A stretch of DNA of 36,669 nucleotides, taken from Desulfobacterales bacterium. GTDB lineage: Bacteria; Desulfobacterota; Desulfobacteria; Desulfobacterales; Desulfobacteraceae. Position 1 is the first letter of the stretch; each line of letters opens with the position of its first letter. The stretch is from positions 1 through 36,669 of the forward strand of contig JAKSAU010000659.1 of NCBI GenBank assembly GCA_022361535.1, written 5' to 3'. The notes beneath the pieces are model-generated. The model was not told the DNA's origin, did no database searches, and saw only the letters and a list, made by a program, of their open reading frames with translations. Of this stretch, positions 7,609 to 15,676 are shown piece after piece. The translations under genes were made by a program, and so were the position numbers.

Positions 7609-9522
7609 ATGGACAGGATTGTAAGTGGAATGGATAGTGCTCAGGTGTTAAAAAACGTCCGGGAAGCAGACGGGTATTTTATTACCAATACAGCCCGGGA
7701 CTTGTCACAATCAGATTATAAAAACAGAATTTTGCTGCATACGGACTTGATAGCAGCAGAATCCCGTGAGCAAGCCGGGTACTTTTCCCTTGAAATCACA
7801 GGCGGTGCATCAGTGCACGTGGATATCTTAAGAAAGCAGGTTGATCCGTTCCTCAAGCTTAAGCTTTTGAGGGAAAAAATGCCCAATACCATGTTCCAGA
7901 CACTTTGCCGGGGCGTGAATCTGTTTGGTTATCGCCCATATCCCCAGAATGTCATCCGGCTGACTGTCAGGGAGTTTGCCAAATATGTGGATGTATGGCG
8001 TGTCTTTGATTTCATGAATCATGTACCTAATATGCAGGCAGTATTTGAAGAAGTACAGCAGGCAGGCAAGTTATTGGAACCCAGTATCTGTTTTTCTACA
8101 GGGCCCGAACATACTGACGACTATTATGTCAGCAAGGTCGGCCAGATCCTTGAGGTTGCAGGTGACAATATTTTGTTATGCATCAAAAATCACGGGGGCC
8201 TTGGCACACCCAAACGGATTGGTGAGTTGGTAAGTTCTATCAAAAACAGATACCCGGACCTTGTGATCCACTACCACGGACACAATACTGATGGAAATGA
8301 GATCGGCCGCATCACGGCTGCTGTCATGAACGGGGCCAATATCGTAGATGCTTCAGACCATGCGTTTACCGGGTATTTTGGTCCTGCGCCTTCGCTTACC
8401 GTTATTCAGACCCTTGAAGATTATGGAAAAAAAGCTGTGGGCATGGATACTGATGCAGTCATAAAAACATCTGAGGTGCTCCGGGACCAACGCCAGCACT
8501 ATGGGTATTTTGAATCACAATTTAAAGGATTTTTACCTACTGTCCAGATTCATAAACTGCCCGGGGGAGCCATGGGATCAAGTTTTGAGCAGGCAGTGAA
8601 AGGTGAGTTTTTGGATAAAATGCCACAGATCCTCCACGAGGAACTGCCCAAGGTACAAAAAGAACTGGGTAATTACTGGAGTGTTACCCCGGGATCCCAG
8701 ATCCTGTGGACAACTGCAGTAAACAATGTGCTTGGCGGCGAACGGTACGGCAATTGTTCCGGTGATCTTAAGAATCTGCTTTTGGGCAAATATGGGCCTT
8801 TTCCTTTTTACAAGCCGGCAGACTGGATCTATGAAAAAGCATTTGGTCCGGATTGGGAACGGGTATTAGAAGAGCAGGGGGGCATTGAAGATATTGCCGA
8901 CATGGATATTGAAGCTGAGCGTCGTGCCCTTAAAAATGAAATTGACCGGGAACCGACTGAAGAGCAACTGGTTACATATCTGCAGCATCCAAGGGATGCC
9001 GTAAATTTTTTCAAATTCGAGGAAAAATTCGGAAAAGTCTATACTTTGCCGCCTTCGATTCTCTTTAAACGCGGGGGCTTTGAGATGGGCGAAACGCTCA
9101 GGTTTACAGATCACAACGGCAAAGCCCATCATCTTGAAATAGGTCCTAAGCAGGCCCATGAGACCGGTGAAACCTCTGTGTTTATCAATGTAAACCATCA
9201 CCAGCGAAAATACACAATGGCCCCTGAGCAGACCGAAGAAACTGTCGGGGTTCAAACCCTTTCAAAAGGGGAAATAGACGCTTTGGCAGGGTCCGGTGAT
9301 ATCCGCAGTCCGTTCAAGGCTAATGTCTGTGAAATAGGTGTACAAATAGGTGAGAAAATTGTACAGGGCGATACGGTCATTGTCCTTGAAGCCATGAAAA
9401 TGCAGACATCTGTAACAGCAGAGGTAAGCGGCGAAATTACTGAAATTTCCGTTAGTGTTGGTGATGCTGTTTTAGAAGGGGACAGACTTTTAAAAATCAC
9501 ACCTGACGATGAAACGGAATAA
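7609..9522 (+). CDS. Divergent pyruvate/oxaloacetate-type carboxyltransferase with C-terminal biotin domain
   Basis: 637 aa. Residues about 20-300 are an HMGL-like TIM barrel of the PycB/OadA/transcarboxylase-5S family. The middle is the conserved carboxylase domain, and the end is a biotinyl domain with EAMKM and Lys597 as the biotin site. Expected active-site residues are only partly kept. RDLSQS replaces RDxHQS, CIKNHGG replaces CIKDMAG (the Lys stays), and HYHGHNTDG replaces HxHxTSG (both His stay), while CRGVNLFGY keeps the substrate-facing Arg. The metal-site Asp, Lys and two His therefore survive, but the pocket is altered. SD AAGGAG precedes the ATG by about 6 nt. It probably works with the upstream biotin carboxylase; the acceptor could be pyruvate or another 2-oxo acid. 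Confidence 0.85.
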   Translation: MDRIVSGMDSAQVLKNVREADGYFITNTARDLSQSDYKNRILLHTDLIAAESREQAGYFSLEITGGASVHVDILRKQVDPFLKLKLLREKMPNTMFQTLCRGVNLFGYRPYPQNVIRLTVREFAKYVDVWRVFDFMNHVPNMQAVFEEVQQAGKLLEPSICFSTGPEHTDDYYVSKVGQILEVAGDNILLCIKNHGGLGTPKRIGELVSSIKNRYPDLVIHYHGHNTDGNEIGRITAAVMNGANIVDASDHAFTGYFGPAPSLTVIQTLEDYGKKAVGMDTDAVIKTSEVLRDQRQHYGYFESQFKGFLPTVQIHKLPGGAMGSSFEQAVKGEFLDKMPQILHEELPKVQKELGNYWSVTPGSQILWTTAVNNVLGGERYGNCSGDLKNLLLGKYGPFPFYKPADWIYEKAFGPDWERVLEEQGGIEDIADMDIEAERRALKNEIDREPTEEQLVTYLQHPRDAVNFFKFEEKFGKVYTLPPSILFKRGGFEMGETLRFTDHNGKAHHLEIGPKQAHETGETSVFINVNHHQRKYTMAPEQTEETVGVQTLSKGEIDALAGSGDIRSPFKANVCEIGVQIGEKIVQGDTVIVLEAMKMQTSVTAEVSGEITEISVSVGDAVLEGDRLLKITPDDETE

Positions 9523-9610
9523 AAAGGCCTATTTTTGATTAATAATTAGTAATTTTAATATTGCCGTGTCGCAGAAAAAACAAGTGCTCTGCGTTAGGTA
9601 AAAAAATCGT

Positions 9611-9656
9611 AAAAGGCTGTAGTATCAGTATTTGTCCTGGTGCTGACAGCCTTTTT
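9611..9656 (+). terminator. Rho-independent terminator closing the first carboxylase module
   Basis: AAAAGGCTGT (9611-9620) pairs with ACAGCCTTTT (9646-9655) and ends in a T run. It lies about 90 bases after the biotin-domain gene and separates it from the DUF6125-like gene. Confidence 0.8.
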
Positions 9657-9826
9657 CTATGGTATATCGCCCATGCCTTGCAATGAGGCAGAGCCTTCAG
9701 GAATGACTATTCCTGGAACGCGATGTTTTTACAGTGAATGGTGTTTTGTGGGTTCAACGCTTGTATCCGTTGTCCTTTGGGCTGTTTCATGATTTGGAAC
9801 AGGATGAAAAGATATGCACAAGGAAC
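9657..9826. other. Intergenic stretch with small inverted repeats
   Basis: Part of the 381-base gap before the DUF6125-like gene. It holds CAGGAAT-GACT-ATTCCTG (9698-9715) and a weaker GCCT/AGGC pair just before it. I see no open frame with a ribosome binding site. Confidence 0.35.
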
Positions 9827-9856
9827 TTGACAATATATGAAGGGATTGATTAGTTT
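9827..9856 (+). promoter_or_regulatory. Probable sigma70-type promoter for the DUF6125-like gene
   Basis: A perfect TTGACA (9827-9832) is followed after 17-18 nt by TTAGTTT, a weak -10. The inverted repeat AGTTT-GAT-AAACT overlaps the -10, and CCCGT-CA-ACGGG lies a few bases downstream; either could be a small operator. Confidence 0.35.
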
Positions 9857-9903
9857 GATAAACTTACCCGTCAACGGGAACTTGTAAAAAAGGAGATTGC
9901 TCC

Positions 9904-10650
9904 ATGGAAGGTACCCCGTCACGTGTTCAGGATCTAAGCCAGGGCGAGAAGACTGACCTGGTTGTTGATATGCTTTCCCGGATTATCGTTCACTATGGCC
10001 TTTGGTTTAATGAAGTTCAGCATCAGATGGGTATGGATAATGCCCTGACTGCACTTGATACGGCCACGAAAAGCAGCCTTAGCATAGCCATGAAGCATCT
10101 TTCCGGCACCCTTGGATTTGAACTTGAAAACGGCCTTCCCAAAGCGCTGGGCACCTTGGATGAACAGCAGATGGATAATCTCATGGGTGCTGTTGCCAAA
10201 TCCTGGTTGGCCAATGACGGTGTCTGGTTTCAGGCTGTTGAGTTTGATCACGGGATGAATGATGCCAAGCGGTGTAATGATTCATGCTGGACACGGTTTT
10301 CTCCTTATGAGGCCCATCGAATAAAGAAGCTGCTTGGGATGGAGAAAAATCCAGGACTGGATGGGCTAAAACGGGCATTGAATTTTAGGATGTATGCTTT
10401 TATTAACCGGCAGACAATAGTTGACGAAGGTGAGCAAAGTTTTGTATTTCAGATGAGTGAATGCAGGGTTCAGCAGGCAAGGCTGAGAAAAGGCTTGGAA
10501 GATTATCCATGCAAGTCTGCAGGGCTTGTGGAGTACAGCCGCTTTGCACAAGGCATTGACTCAAGAATTCAAACCGAATGTATCGGATGTCCGCCGGATG
10601 AACACCCCCAAGATTGGTTCTGCGCCTGGCGGTTTACTTTAGAAGAATAA
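9904..10650 (+). CDS. DUF6125-like cytosolic protein of unknown function
   Basis: 248 aa, no signal peptide or membrane segment. The C-terminal half carries the conserved arrangement RLRKGLEDYPCKSAG, then EYSRFAQGIDSRI, then ECIGCPPDEHPQDWFCAWRF. I recall this from the DUF6125 family and, more distantly, from L-2-amino-thiazoline-4-carboxylate hydrolase-like proteins; the assignment is from memory of the motif, not a search. The first half is helical and contains HYGLWFNEVQHQMGMDNAL, echoed by NDGVWFQAVEFDHGMNDAK, which suggests an internal duplication. GGAG lies 8 nt before the ATG. It sits alone between two biotin-enzyme modules with its own promoter-like sequence. Function unknown. Confidence 0.75.
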   Translation: MEGTPSRVQDLSQGEKTDLVVDMLSRIIVHYGLWFNEVQHQMGMDNALTALDTATKSSLSIAMKHLSGTLGFELENGLPKALGTLDEQQMDNLMGAVAKSWLANDGVWFQAVEFDHGMNDAKRCNDSCWTRFSPYEAHRIKKLLGMEKNPGLDGLKRALNFRMYAFINRQTIVDEGEQSFVFQMSECRVQQARLRKGLEDYPCKSAGLVEYSRFAQGIDSRIQTECIGCPPDEHPQDWFCAWRFTLEE

Positions 10651-10715
10651 CCGGAAGATTAAATTAGTTTTTTAAGATAATAAGATCTGTAAATATATAA
10701 GGAAGGGATTGTATT

Positions 10716-12269
10716 ATGGGAGTCATTTCTGACAAGATCCAGGAGTTGAAGCGAAAAGAAGAGAAAATCAAAGGTATGGGCGGTGAAGCAGCTCTTGCCA
10801 AGCGGCGTGAGAAAGGCAAACTCAATGCCAGGGAACGCCTTGACCTGCTCTTTGATGCCGGTACCTTCAGGGAAGTGGATATGTTCGTAACCCATAGGTG
10901 CACCAATTTTGGTATGGAGACCAAAGAGATTCCTGCGGACGGTGTAGTCACAGGCCACGGTAAAGTGGACGGCCGGGTGGTATTTGCATATGCCCAGGAT
11001 TTTACGGCACGTGCCGGTTCCTTGGGGGAAATGCAGGCCAAAAAGATCTGCAAGGTTATGGATCTTGCCATGAAAGCAGGAGCCCCCATTATCGGAATGA
11101 ACGACTCCGGCGGTGCCCGGATCCAGGAAGGTATTGATGCCCTGTCCGGATACGGAGAGATCTTTTTTCGCAACTCTGCTGCCTCCGGTGTGATCCCTCA
11201 GATATCCGCCATCATGGGGCCAACAGCCGGCGGTGCTGTATATTCGCCTGCCATGACTGATTTTATCTTCATGGTAAAAGAATCTTCATACATGTTCATC
11301 ACAGGCCCCAACGTCATCAAAGCCGTGACCGGTGAAGAGATTTCCTTTGAAGATCTGGGGGGGGCCATGGCCCACAATGAAAAATCAGGCGTGGCACAAT
11401 TTGCCGCCGAATCTGACGAAGACTGTATCAACCAGATGAAGATGCTGCTATCTTTTCTGCCGTCCAATAACATGGAAGATCCGCCCATCATGCCTACAGG
11501 CGATGATCCCAACCGCATGGATCAGTCCCTTGATACTATCATTCCGGACAATCCCAACCAGGGCTACGACATAAAAGATGTGATTGCTTCAATTGTGGAC
11601 AACGGTGATATTTTTGAACCCCACGAGTATTTTGCAAAAAATATTGTGATTTGTTTTGCCAGGCTCAACGGAAGGCCAATCGGTATTATTGCCAACCAGC
11701 CCAATGTTATGGCCGGTTGTCTTGACATTGATGCATCTGATAAAGCCACACGTTTTATCCGGTTCTGCGATGCCTTTAATATTCCCATGCTGACCATTGC
11801 TGACGTGCCTGGTTACCTGCCCGGCTCCAACCAGGAATGGGGCGGTATTATACGCCATGGTGCCAAACTGCTCTGGTGCTACTCAGAAGCCACTGTGCCC
11901 AAACTGCTCCTGATCACCCGTAAAGACTACGGAGGATCATATCTTGCCATGTGTTCCAAACACCTTGGCGCAGATATGGCCTTTGCATGGCCTTCTGCAG
12001 AAATTGCTGTTATGGGTGCCGAAGGTGCTGCCAATATCATTCATGCGCGGGAAATTAAGAATTCTGAAGACCCTGTCGCCAAACGCAAAGAAAAGATCGA
12101 AGAATACAACGAGCAGTTTTCAAATCCCTATTGTGCAGCAGCCAGGGGATATGTGGATGCCGTCATTGTTCCGTCTGAAACAAGGCCCAGGCTCATTGAT
12201 GCCTTAGAAGCGCTTTCAACCAAGCGTGAACTGCGGCCGGCTAAAAAACATGGAAACATCCCTGTATAA
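10716..12269 (+). CDS. mmdA: Methylmalonyl-CoA carboxyltransferase 12S / decarboxylase alpha-type subunit
   Basis: 517 aa, typical of MmdA/PccB. Two crotonase-fold halves bind the acyl-CoA and carboxybiotin. Visible family landmarks are NDSGGARIQEGIDALSG, IMGPTAGGAVYSPAMTDF (oxyanion-hole glycines), FEDLGGAMAHNEKSG, and in the C-terminal half DVPGYLPGSNQEWGGIIRHG and KDYGGSYLAM. It moves a carboxyl group between methylmalonyl-CoA and biotin. There is no sodium-pump beta subunit in the operon, and a 5S-type carboxyltransferase follows. Transcarboxylase (methylmalonyl-CoA:pyruvate carboxyltransferase) is therefore more likely than the decarboxylase sodium pump; propionyl-CoA carboxylase is the other alternative. 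AAGGAAGG precedes the ATG. Confidence 0.92.
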   Translation: MGVISDKIQELKRKEEKIKGMGGEAALAKRREKGKLNARERLDLLFDAGTFREVDMFVTHRCTNFGMETKEIPADGVVTGHGKVDGRVVFAYAQDFTARAGSLGEMQAKKICKVMDLAMKAGAPIIGMNDSGGARIQEGIDALSGYGEIFFRNSAASGVIPQISAIMGPTAGGAVYSPAMTDFIFMVKESSYMFITGPNVIKAVTGEEISFEDLGGAMAHNEKSGVAQFAAESDEDCINQMKMLLSFLPSNNMEDPPIMPTGDDPNRMDQSLDTIIPDNPNQGYDIKDVIASIVDNGDIFEPHEYFAKNIVICFARLNGRPIGIIANQPNVMAGCLDIDASDKATRFIRFCDAFNIPMLTIADVPGYLPGSNQEWGGIIRHGAKLLWCYSEATVPKLLLITRKDYGGSYLAMCSKHLGADMAFAWPSAEIAVMGAEGAANIIHAREIKNSEDPVAKRKEKIEEYNEQFSNPYCAAARGYVDAVIVPSETRPRLIDALEALSTKRELRPAKKHGNIPV

Positions 12270-12299
12270 TTAATCTTTGGGGTTAGGAGACAATACACT

Positions 12300-12515
12300 A
12301 TGGATAAGAAAAAAATGGCCGCGGCCATGGCTGCCGTCTACACATACATCAGAACAGGGGAAGAAGCTGCAGCCGCTGCTGCCCAGGCACCACAAGAACC
12401 TGCGGCTCAACCTTCACCACCCTCAGGTACTGTCCAAATGAATGTATGGGGACTTTCAGGACGCCAAGCCATAATGAATGCAGCAAATATGATGCAGTTG
12501 CGCATGTTTAAATAA
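12300..12515 (+). CDS. Small delta/epsilon-like subunit of the biotin-dependent carboxyltransferase
   Basis: 71 aa. An N-terminal helix (KKKMAAAMAAVYTYIRT), an Ala/Pro linker (about residues 21-43) and a C-terminal conserved block VWGLSGRQAIMNAANMM. The WG-x-SGRQ-x-x-M pattern with its following helix resembles the C-terminal tails of methylmalonyl-CoA decarboxylase delta and the epsilon subunits of acyl-CoA carboxylases, which clamp onto the carboxyltransferase core. AGGAG lies 10 nt before the ATG. It falls between mmdA (30-base gap) and the 5S-biotin gene (38-base gap), so it is co-transcribed. A structural role in assembling the 12S hexamer is the best guess. Confidence 0.75.
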   Translation: MDKKKMAAAMAAVYTYIRTGEEAAAAAAQAPQEPAAQPSPPSGTVQMNVWGLSGRQAIMNAANMMQLRMFK

Positions 12516-12553
12516 AAAAAATACAGAATACAAATATATAAAGAGAGGATAAT

Positions 12554-14608
12554 ATGAGCGATCACACCGAAGTCAAAATGGTTGAAATGAATTACGCCCA
12601 GGACCGGCCCAAGGCGGAAAATCCAGTAAAAGTTGAAGATATTTCTTTGAGGGACGGCCATCAGTCCTTGTTTGCTACCCGTGGCCGCACCGAGGACATG
12701 ATCCCTGTGGCCGAACAAATGGATGAAATCGGTTTCTGGGCTGTGGAAGTATGGGGCGGTGCCACTTTTGACACCATGCACAGGTTCCTAAACGAAGATC
12801 CCTGGGAACGCCTGCGCACCTTGAAACGGTATTTTAAAAAGACGCCTTTTTCCATGCTGCTTCGCGGTCAGAACCTGGTAGGCTACAGAAACTATGCAGA
12901 CGATGTGGCCAAGCTTTTTGTTAAAAAGACCGTAGACAACGGACTTGATATATTCAGAACTTTTGACGCCCTGAATGACTATAGAAACTTTGAAACTGTT
13001 GTTCCTGTGATCAAGGAATGTGGTGCTCATTTCCAGGGCTGCATTTGCTATACGCTTACCGAACCCCGTCTTGGCGGCGAAGTATACAACCTGGACTACT
13101 ACGTTCAAAAAGCAAAAGACCTTGAAGCCATGGGCGCAGACTCCATCTGCATCAAGGACATGGCAGGTCTGATGTCACCTTATGATGCTTATGAACTGGT
13201 CAAGGCCATGAAAGCAGAAGTTAAACCGCTCATCCACCTGCACTCTCACTTTACCTCAGGCATGTCCCCCATGACCCATTTTAAAGCGATCGAGGCTGGC
13301 GTTGATATTATCGACACCTGCATGAGCCCATATGCATACAGAACATCACATGCTGCTTTAGAGCCGCTTGTAATGAGTCTTCTTGGCACCAACAGGGACA
13401 CAGGTTTTGATATCAAGGCCCTTGCAGACATCAATGAAACCCTTGAAAAAGATGTCATGCCCAAATACAAGCACCTGCTGGATGACACCAAGGTCTCCAT
13501 GATTGATATCAACGTCCTTCTGCATCAGACGCCTGGCGGCATGCTTTCCAATCTGGTTAACCAGCTGCGTGAAATGGATGCCATTGACAAAATCGATGAA
13601 GTTTACAAAGAGCTGCCGAGAGTTAGAAAAGAACTGGGCCAGATTCCTCTGGTTACCCCGACAAGCCAGATCGTTGGCACCCAGACTGTAAACAACGTCC
13701 TCTTTGACGAAGGTGACGAGCGTTACAAGATGATTACTGCCCAGGTAAAAGATTTGTGCTACGGTCTTTACGGCAAAACAAGCGTACCCATTGATGCTGA
13801 AGTTCAGAAAAAAGCCCTCAAAGGCTATGACCGAGGCGAAGAACCCATTTCCTGCCGCCCGGCCGAAGTACTTGAACCTGAGCTTGAAGCTGCCAGAGAG
13901 CAGATCGGTGATCTTGCTGTGGATGATGAAGATCTCATCCTCTACACCCTGTTCCCTGTGACCGGTAAAAAATATCTGATGCAAAAATACGGCAAGGAAC
14001 AGGTACCTGACAGTGTTAAACCCATTACCCTTGAAGATGTTAAAAAACAGGATGAGATGCTTAAAAAGGCTAAAGAAGGCAAGTTGATCGAGCCTGCTGC
14101 AGATCTGCCTGAAAAGAGTGAATATGCCCGGACCTTTAATGTATTTGTTGAAGGCGAATACTTTGAGGTGGGTGTTGATGAAGTCGGAGGCGCACCAGTC
14201 ATTACTTATGCCGCCCCTGCCCCTGCTGCAGAACCAGCAGCTCCCGCAGCCCCGGCAGCACCAGCCGCCCCGGCCGCTCCGGCAGCTCCGGCGGCCCCGG
14301 CAGCCCCAGCTGCTCCAGCAGCACCGGCCGCCCCTGCAGCGCCCAAAGCCGAGGCTCCCAAACCTGCTCCCGCCCCTGCTGCAGCATCCGGTGCCGGAAC
14401 CCCGGTTATAGCGCCCATGCCCGGTATGGTTATCAAATATGAAAAGAACGTTGGCGATGCAGTAAACGAAGGGGAAACCGTTGTGGTAATTGAAGCCATG
14501 AAAATGGAAAATGCCCTGCCTGCCACTGCCACCGGTACTATCACGGCTATTAACTTCTCTTCCGGAGATTCCGTGGCCAAGGATGATGTGTTGGCTACCA
14601 TTGAATAA
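12554..14608 (+). CDS. Transcarboxylase 5S / oxaloacetate decarboxylase alpha-type subunit fused to biotin carrier domain
   Basis: 684 aa. Residues about 20-300 are the 5S-type TIM barrel with a complete active site: SLRDGHQSLFATR, LRGQNLVGYRNY, FRTFDALND, CIKDMAGLM (the Lys is normally carbamylated) and HLHSHFTSGM with two metal-binding His. A conserved carboxylase domain follows to about 540. An Ala-Pro linker (553-616) then leads to a biotinyl domain with IEAMKMENA, biotin on Lys650. It transfers CO2 between carboxybiotin and pyruvate/oxaloacetate. Together with mmdA and the small subunit it makes a three-gene transcarboxylase in which 5S and 1.3S are one polypeptide. AGAGAGGATAAT precedes the ATG. 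Pyruvate carboxylase subunit B is the alternative if it partners the biotin carboxylase at 6054. Confidence 0.92.
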   Translation: MSDHTEVKMVEMNYAQDRPKAENPVKVEDISLRDGHQSLFATRGRTEDMIPVAEQMDEIGFWAVEVWGGATFDTMHRFLNEDPWERLRTLKRYFKKTPFSMLLRGQNLVGYRNYADDVAKLFVKKTVDNGLDIFRTFDALNDYRNFETVVPVIKECGAHFQGCICYTLTEPRLGGEVYNLDYYVQKAKDLEAMGADSICIKDMAGLMSPYDAYELVKAMKAEVKPLIHLHSHFTSGMSPMTHFKAIEAGVDIIDTCMSPYAYRTSHAALEPLVMSLLGTNRDTGFDIKALADINETLEKDVMPKYKHLLDDTKVSMIDINVLLHQTPGGMLSNLVNQLREMDAIDKIDEVYKELPRVRKELGQIPLVTPTSQIVGTQTVNNVLFDEGDERYKMITAQVKDLCYGLYGKTSVPIDAEVQKKALKGYDRGEEPISCRPAEVLEPELEAAREQIGDLAVDDEDLILYTLFPVTGKKYLMQKYGKEQVPDSVKPITLEDVKKQDEMLKKAKEGKLIEPAADLPEKSEYARTFNVFVEGEYFEVGVDEVGGAPVITYAAPAPAAEPAAPAAPAAPAAPAAPAAPAAPAAPAAPAAPAAPAAPKAEAPKPAPAPAAASGAGTPVIAPMPGMVIKYEKNVGDAVNEGETVVVIEAMKMENALPATATGTITAINFSSGDSVAKDDVLATIE
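14210..14402 (+). repeat. Ala-Pro linker-coding repeat
   Basis: Tandem GCN-GCN-CCN codons encode a PAA-type linker between the carboxyltransferase and the biotin domain. It is GC-rich compared with the surrounding gene and creates long open frames on the opposite strand that are not genes. Confidence 0.8.
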
Positions 14609-14630
14609 GGTAAAATAGACAGACTGAAAT

Positions 14631-14662
14631 ACAGGGGGATGGTTTGACAACCATCCCCCTGT
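14631..14662 (+). other. Perfect 14-bp hairpin after the 5S-biotin gene
   Basis: ACAGGGGGATGGTT (14631-14644), loop TGAC, and its exact complement at 14649-14662. No T run follows, so it is not a classic terminator. It is the first of two adjacent hairpins before the zinc-ribbon gene; a stabiliser of the upstream transcript is one possible role. Confidence 0.7.
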
Positions 14663-14668
14663 GCTTAT

Positions 14669-14698
14669 TATGGTAGTCTGAACCGTCAGATTACCATA
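14669..14698 (+). other. Second 13-bp hairpin abutting the Shine-Dalgarno of the zinc-ribbon gene
   Basis: TATGGTAGTCTGA (14669-14681), loop ACCG, and TCAGATTACCATA (14686-14698) pair along all 13 positions, with one G-U. The stem ends on the first base of AAGGAG (14698-14703) that serves the ATG at 14713, so folding could affect ribosome access. Confidence 0.65.
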
Positions 14699-14712
14699 AG
14701 GAGAAATGCTAA

Positions 14713-15390
14713 ATGGCTTTTGAAACAAGAGAAGAACTTCTTGAAAAATATATAAAGATGGATAAGCCTAATTGTCCACACTGCAAAGAGGCGATGACCC
14801 TGTGGGAAATTCCGCCCATTAACTTTTCAGACGGACTGGGCTGGCAGACCCCTTATCTGTTCGTATGTTTCAATGATGATTGTCCTTCATATAGAGGTGG
14901 ATGGGAACATCTAATGGATACCATGGAAGCGCCTGCCTCTTACAGGTGCTACGTTGAGCCGGGCGCCACCAATTTTGAATATATGCCTGTATTCAGTCCC
15001 ATTGGAGCTACCGGCGGCCAATTGGATGATGCCGCGCTTATTGAGCAGGAAGCACAAAAAGAATTGATGAAACAAACGTTCTCACTTCTTACCGACTATT
15101 ATATGTCCAAGGATTGGGATGAAATTCTCAAGATTTGCCTGGACCCGCAAATTCCTCCCAAGGCACGCCTGAAAGCTGCCGAGATGGTCGGAGAAATTGG
15201 AGATGCCGAAGCCACTGAACATTTGCTTAACCATAAATTTCCTACACCAGTCCTCCAGGAAGGTGTGGATAAAGCGATTGAATTGCTCCATGAACGGCAT
15301 TATACCCGTGAGTGCCCATACTGTGCACAGATTATTAAAAAACGGGCTACCCTCTGCATGCATTGCAATAAAGAAGTCAGCCGGGCATAG
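14713..15390 (+). CDS. Double zinc-ribbon protein with HEAT-like middle, function unknown
   Basis: 225 aa, soluble. An N-terminal zinc ribbon uses Cys21, Cys24, Cys52 and Cys57 (NCPHC and VCFNDDC). A second, C-terminal ribbon uses Cys201, Cys204, Cys215 and Cys218 (ECPYC and LCMHC). Between them, residues about 120-195 are helical, and PPKARLKAAEMVGEIGDAEA looks like a HEAT-type repeat. Aromatic-rich GLGWQTPYLF and PSYRGGWEHLM suggest a conserved surface. It follows the transcarboxylase genes but is separated from them by two hairpins, so it may be expressed at a different level. Two ribbons around helices suggest a protein- or nucleic-acid-binding adaptor, but I do not recognise a named function. 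Confidence 0.75.
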   Translation: MAFETREELLEKYIKMDKPNCPHCKEAMTLWEIPPINFSDGLGWQTPYLFVCFNDDCPSYRGGWEHLMDTMEAPASYRCYVEPGATNFEYMPVFSPIGATGGQLDDAALIEQEAQKELMKQTFSLLTDYYMSKDWDEILKICLDPQIPPKARLKAAEMVGEIGDAEATEHLLNHKFPTPVLQEGVDKAIELLHERHYTRECPYCAQIIKKRATLCMHCNKEVSRA

Positions 15391-15423
15391 ACCTTAACTG
15401 ATTTTAGATGTAAAAGAACTTAG

Positions 15424-15457
15424 ACGGGATCAGGCTGATGCATGATCCCGTTTTTTA
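15424..15457 (+). terminator. Rho-independent terminator after the zinc-ribbon gene
   Basis: ACGGGATCA (15424-15432) pairs with TGATCCCGT (15443-15451), followed by six Ts. It closes the carboxylase island. Confidence 0.85.
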
Positions 15458-15676
15458 ATACTTTTTTACCTTTTCTTCACTTTTTTTTACTTTTCCGAAA
15501 ATATTATTTCACATCTATGTAGTCTTCTGTACACAGAGGCTCTCTCAGGTTCTCTTTCTCTATTGAACCTGTGCTGTGTTCTGCGGTAAACATTACTGCC
15601 ATCTTATTTGAAAGCCTGAGTTCAGTGGGTTGTTTCTTCAGGGCCTGGAGAAAATCAAATAGATCAGGAGGCTGTC
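15458..15676. other. T-rich intergenic leader before a small ORF
   Basis: No gene seen. A weak promoter-like pair, TTGAAC (15563-15568) and TAAACA (15587-15592) with an 18-nt spacer, could serve the small ORF at 15677. Confidence 0.3.

Noticed and set aside
10716..14608. Methylmalonyl-CoA or oxaloacetate decarboxylase sodium pump
   Set aside because: No multi-pass beta subunit or membrane gamma subunit is encoded in the operon.
13358..14728. A 456-codon open frame antisense to the 5S-biotin gene
   Set aside because: It arises from the Ala-Pro repeat and codon bias of the real gene; its product is low-complexity Gly/Cys/Ser-rich with no family resemblance and no ribosome binding site support.
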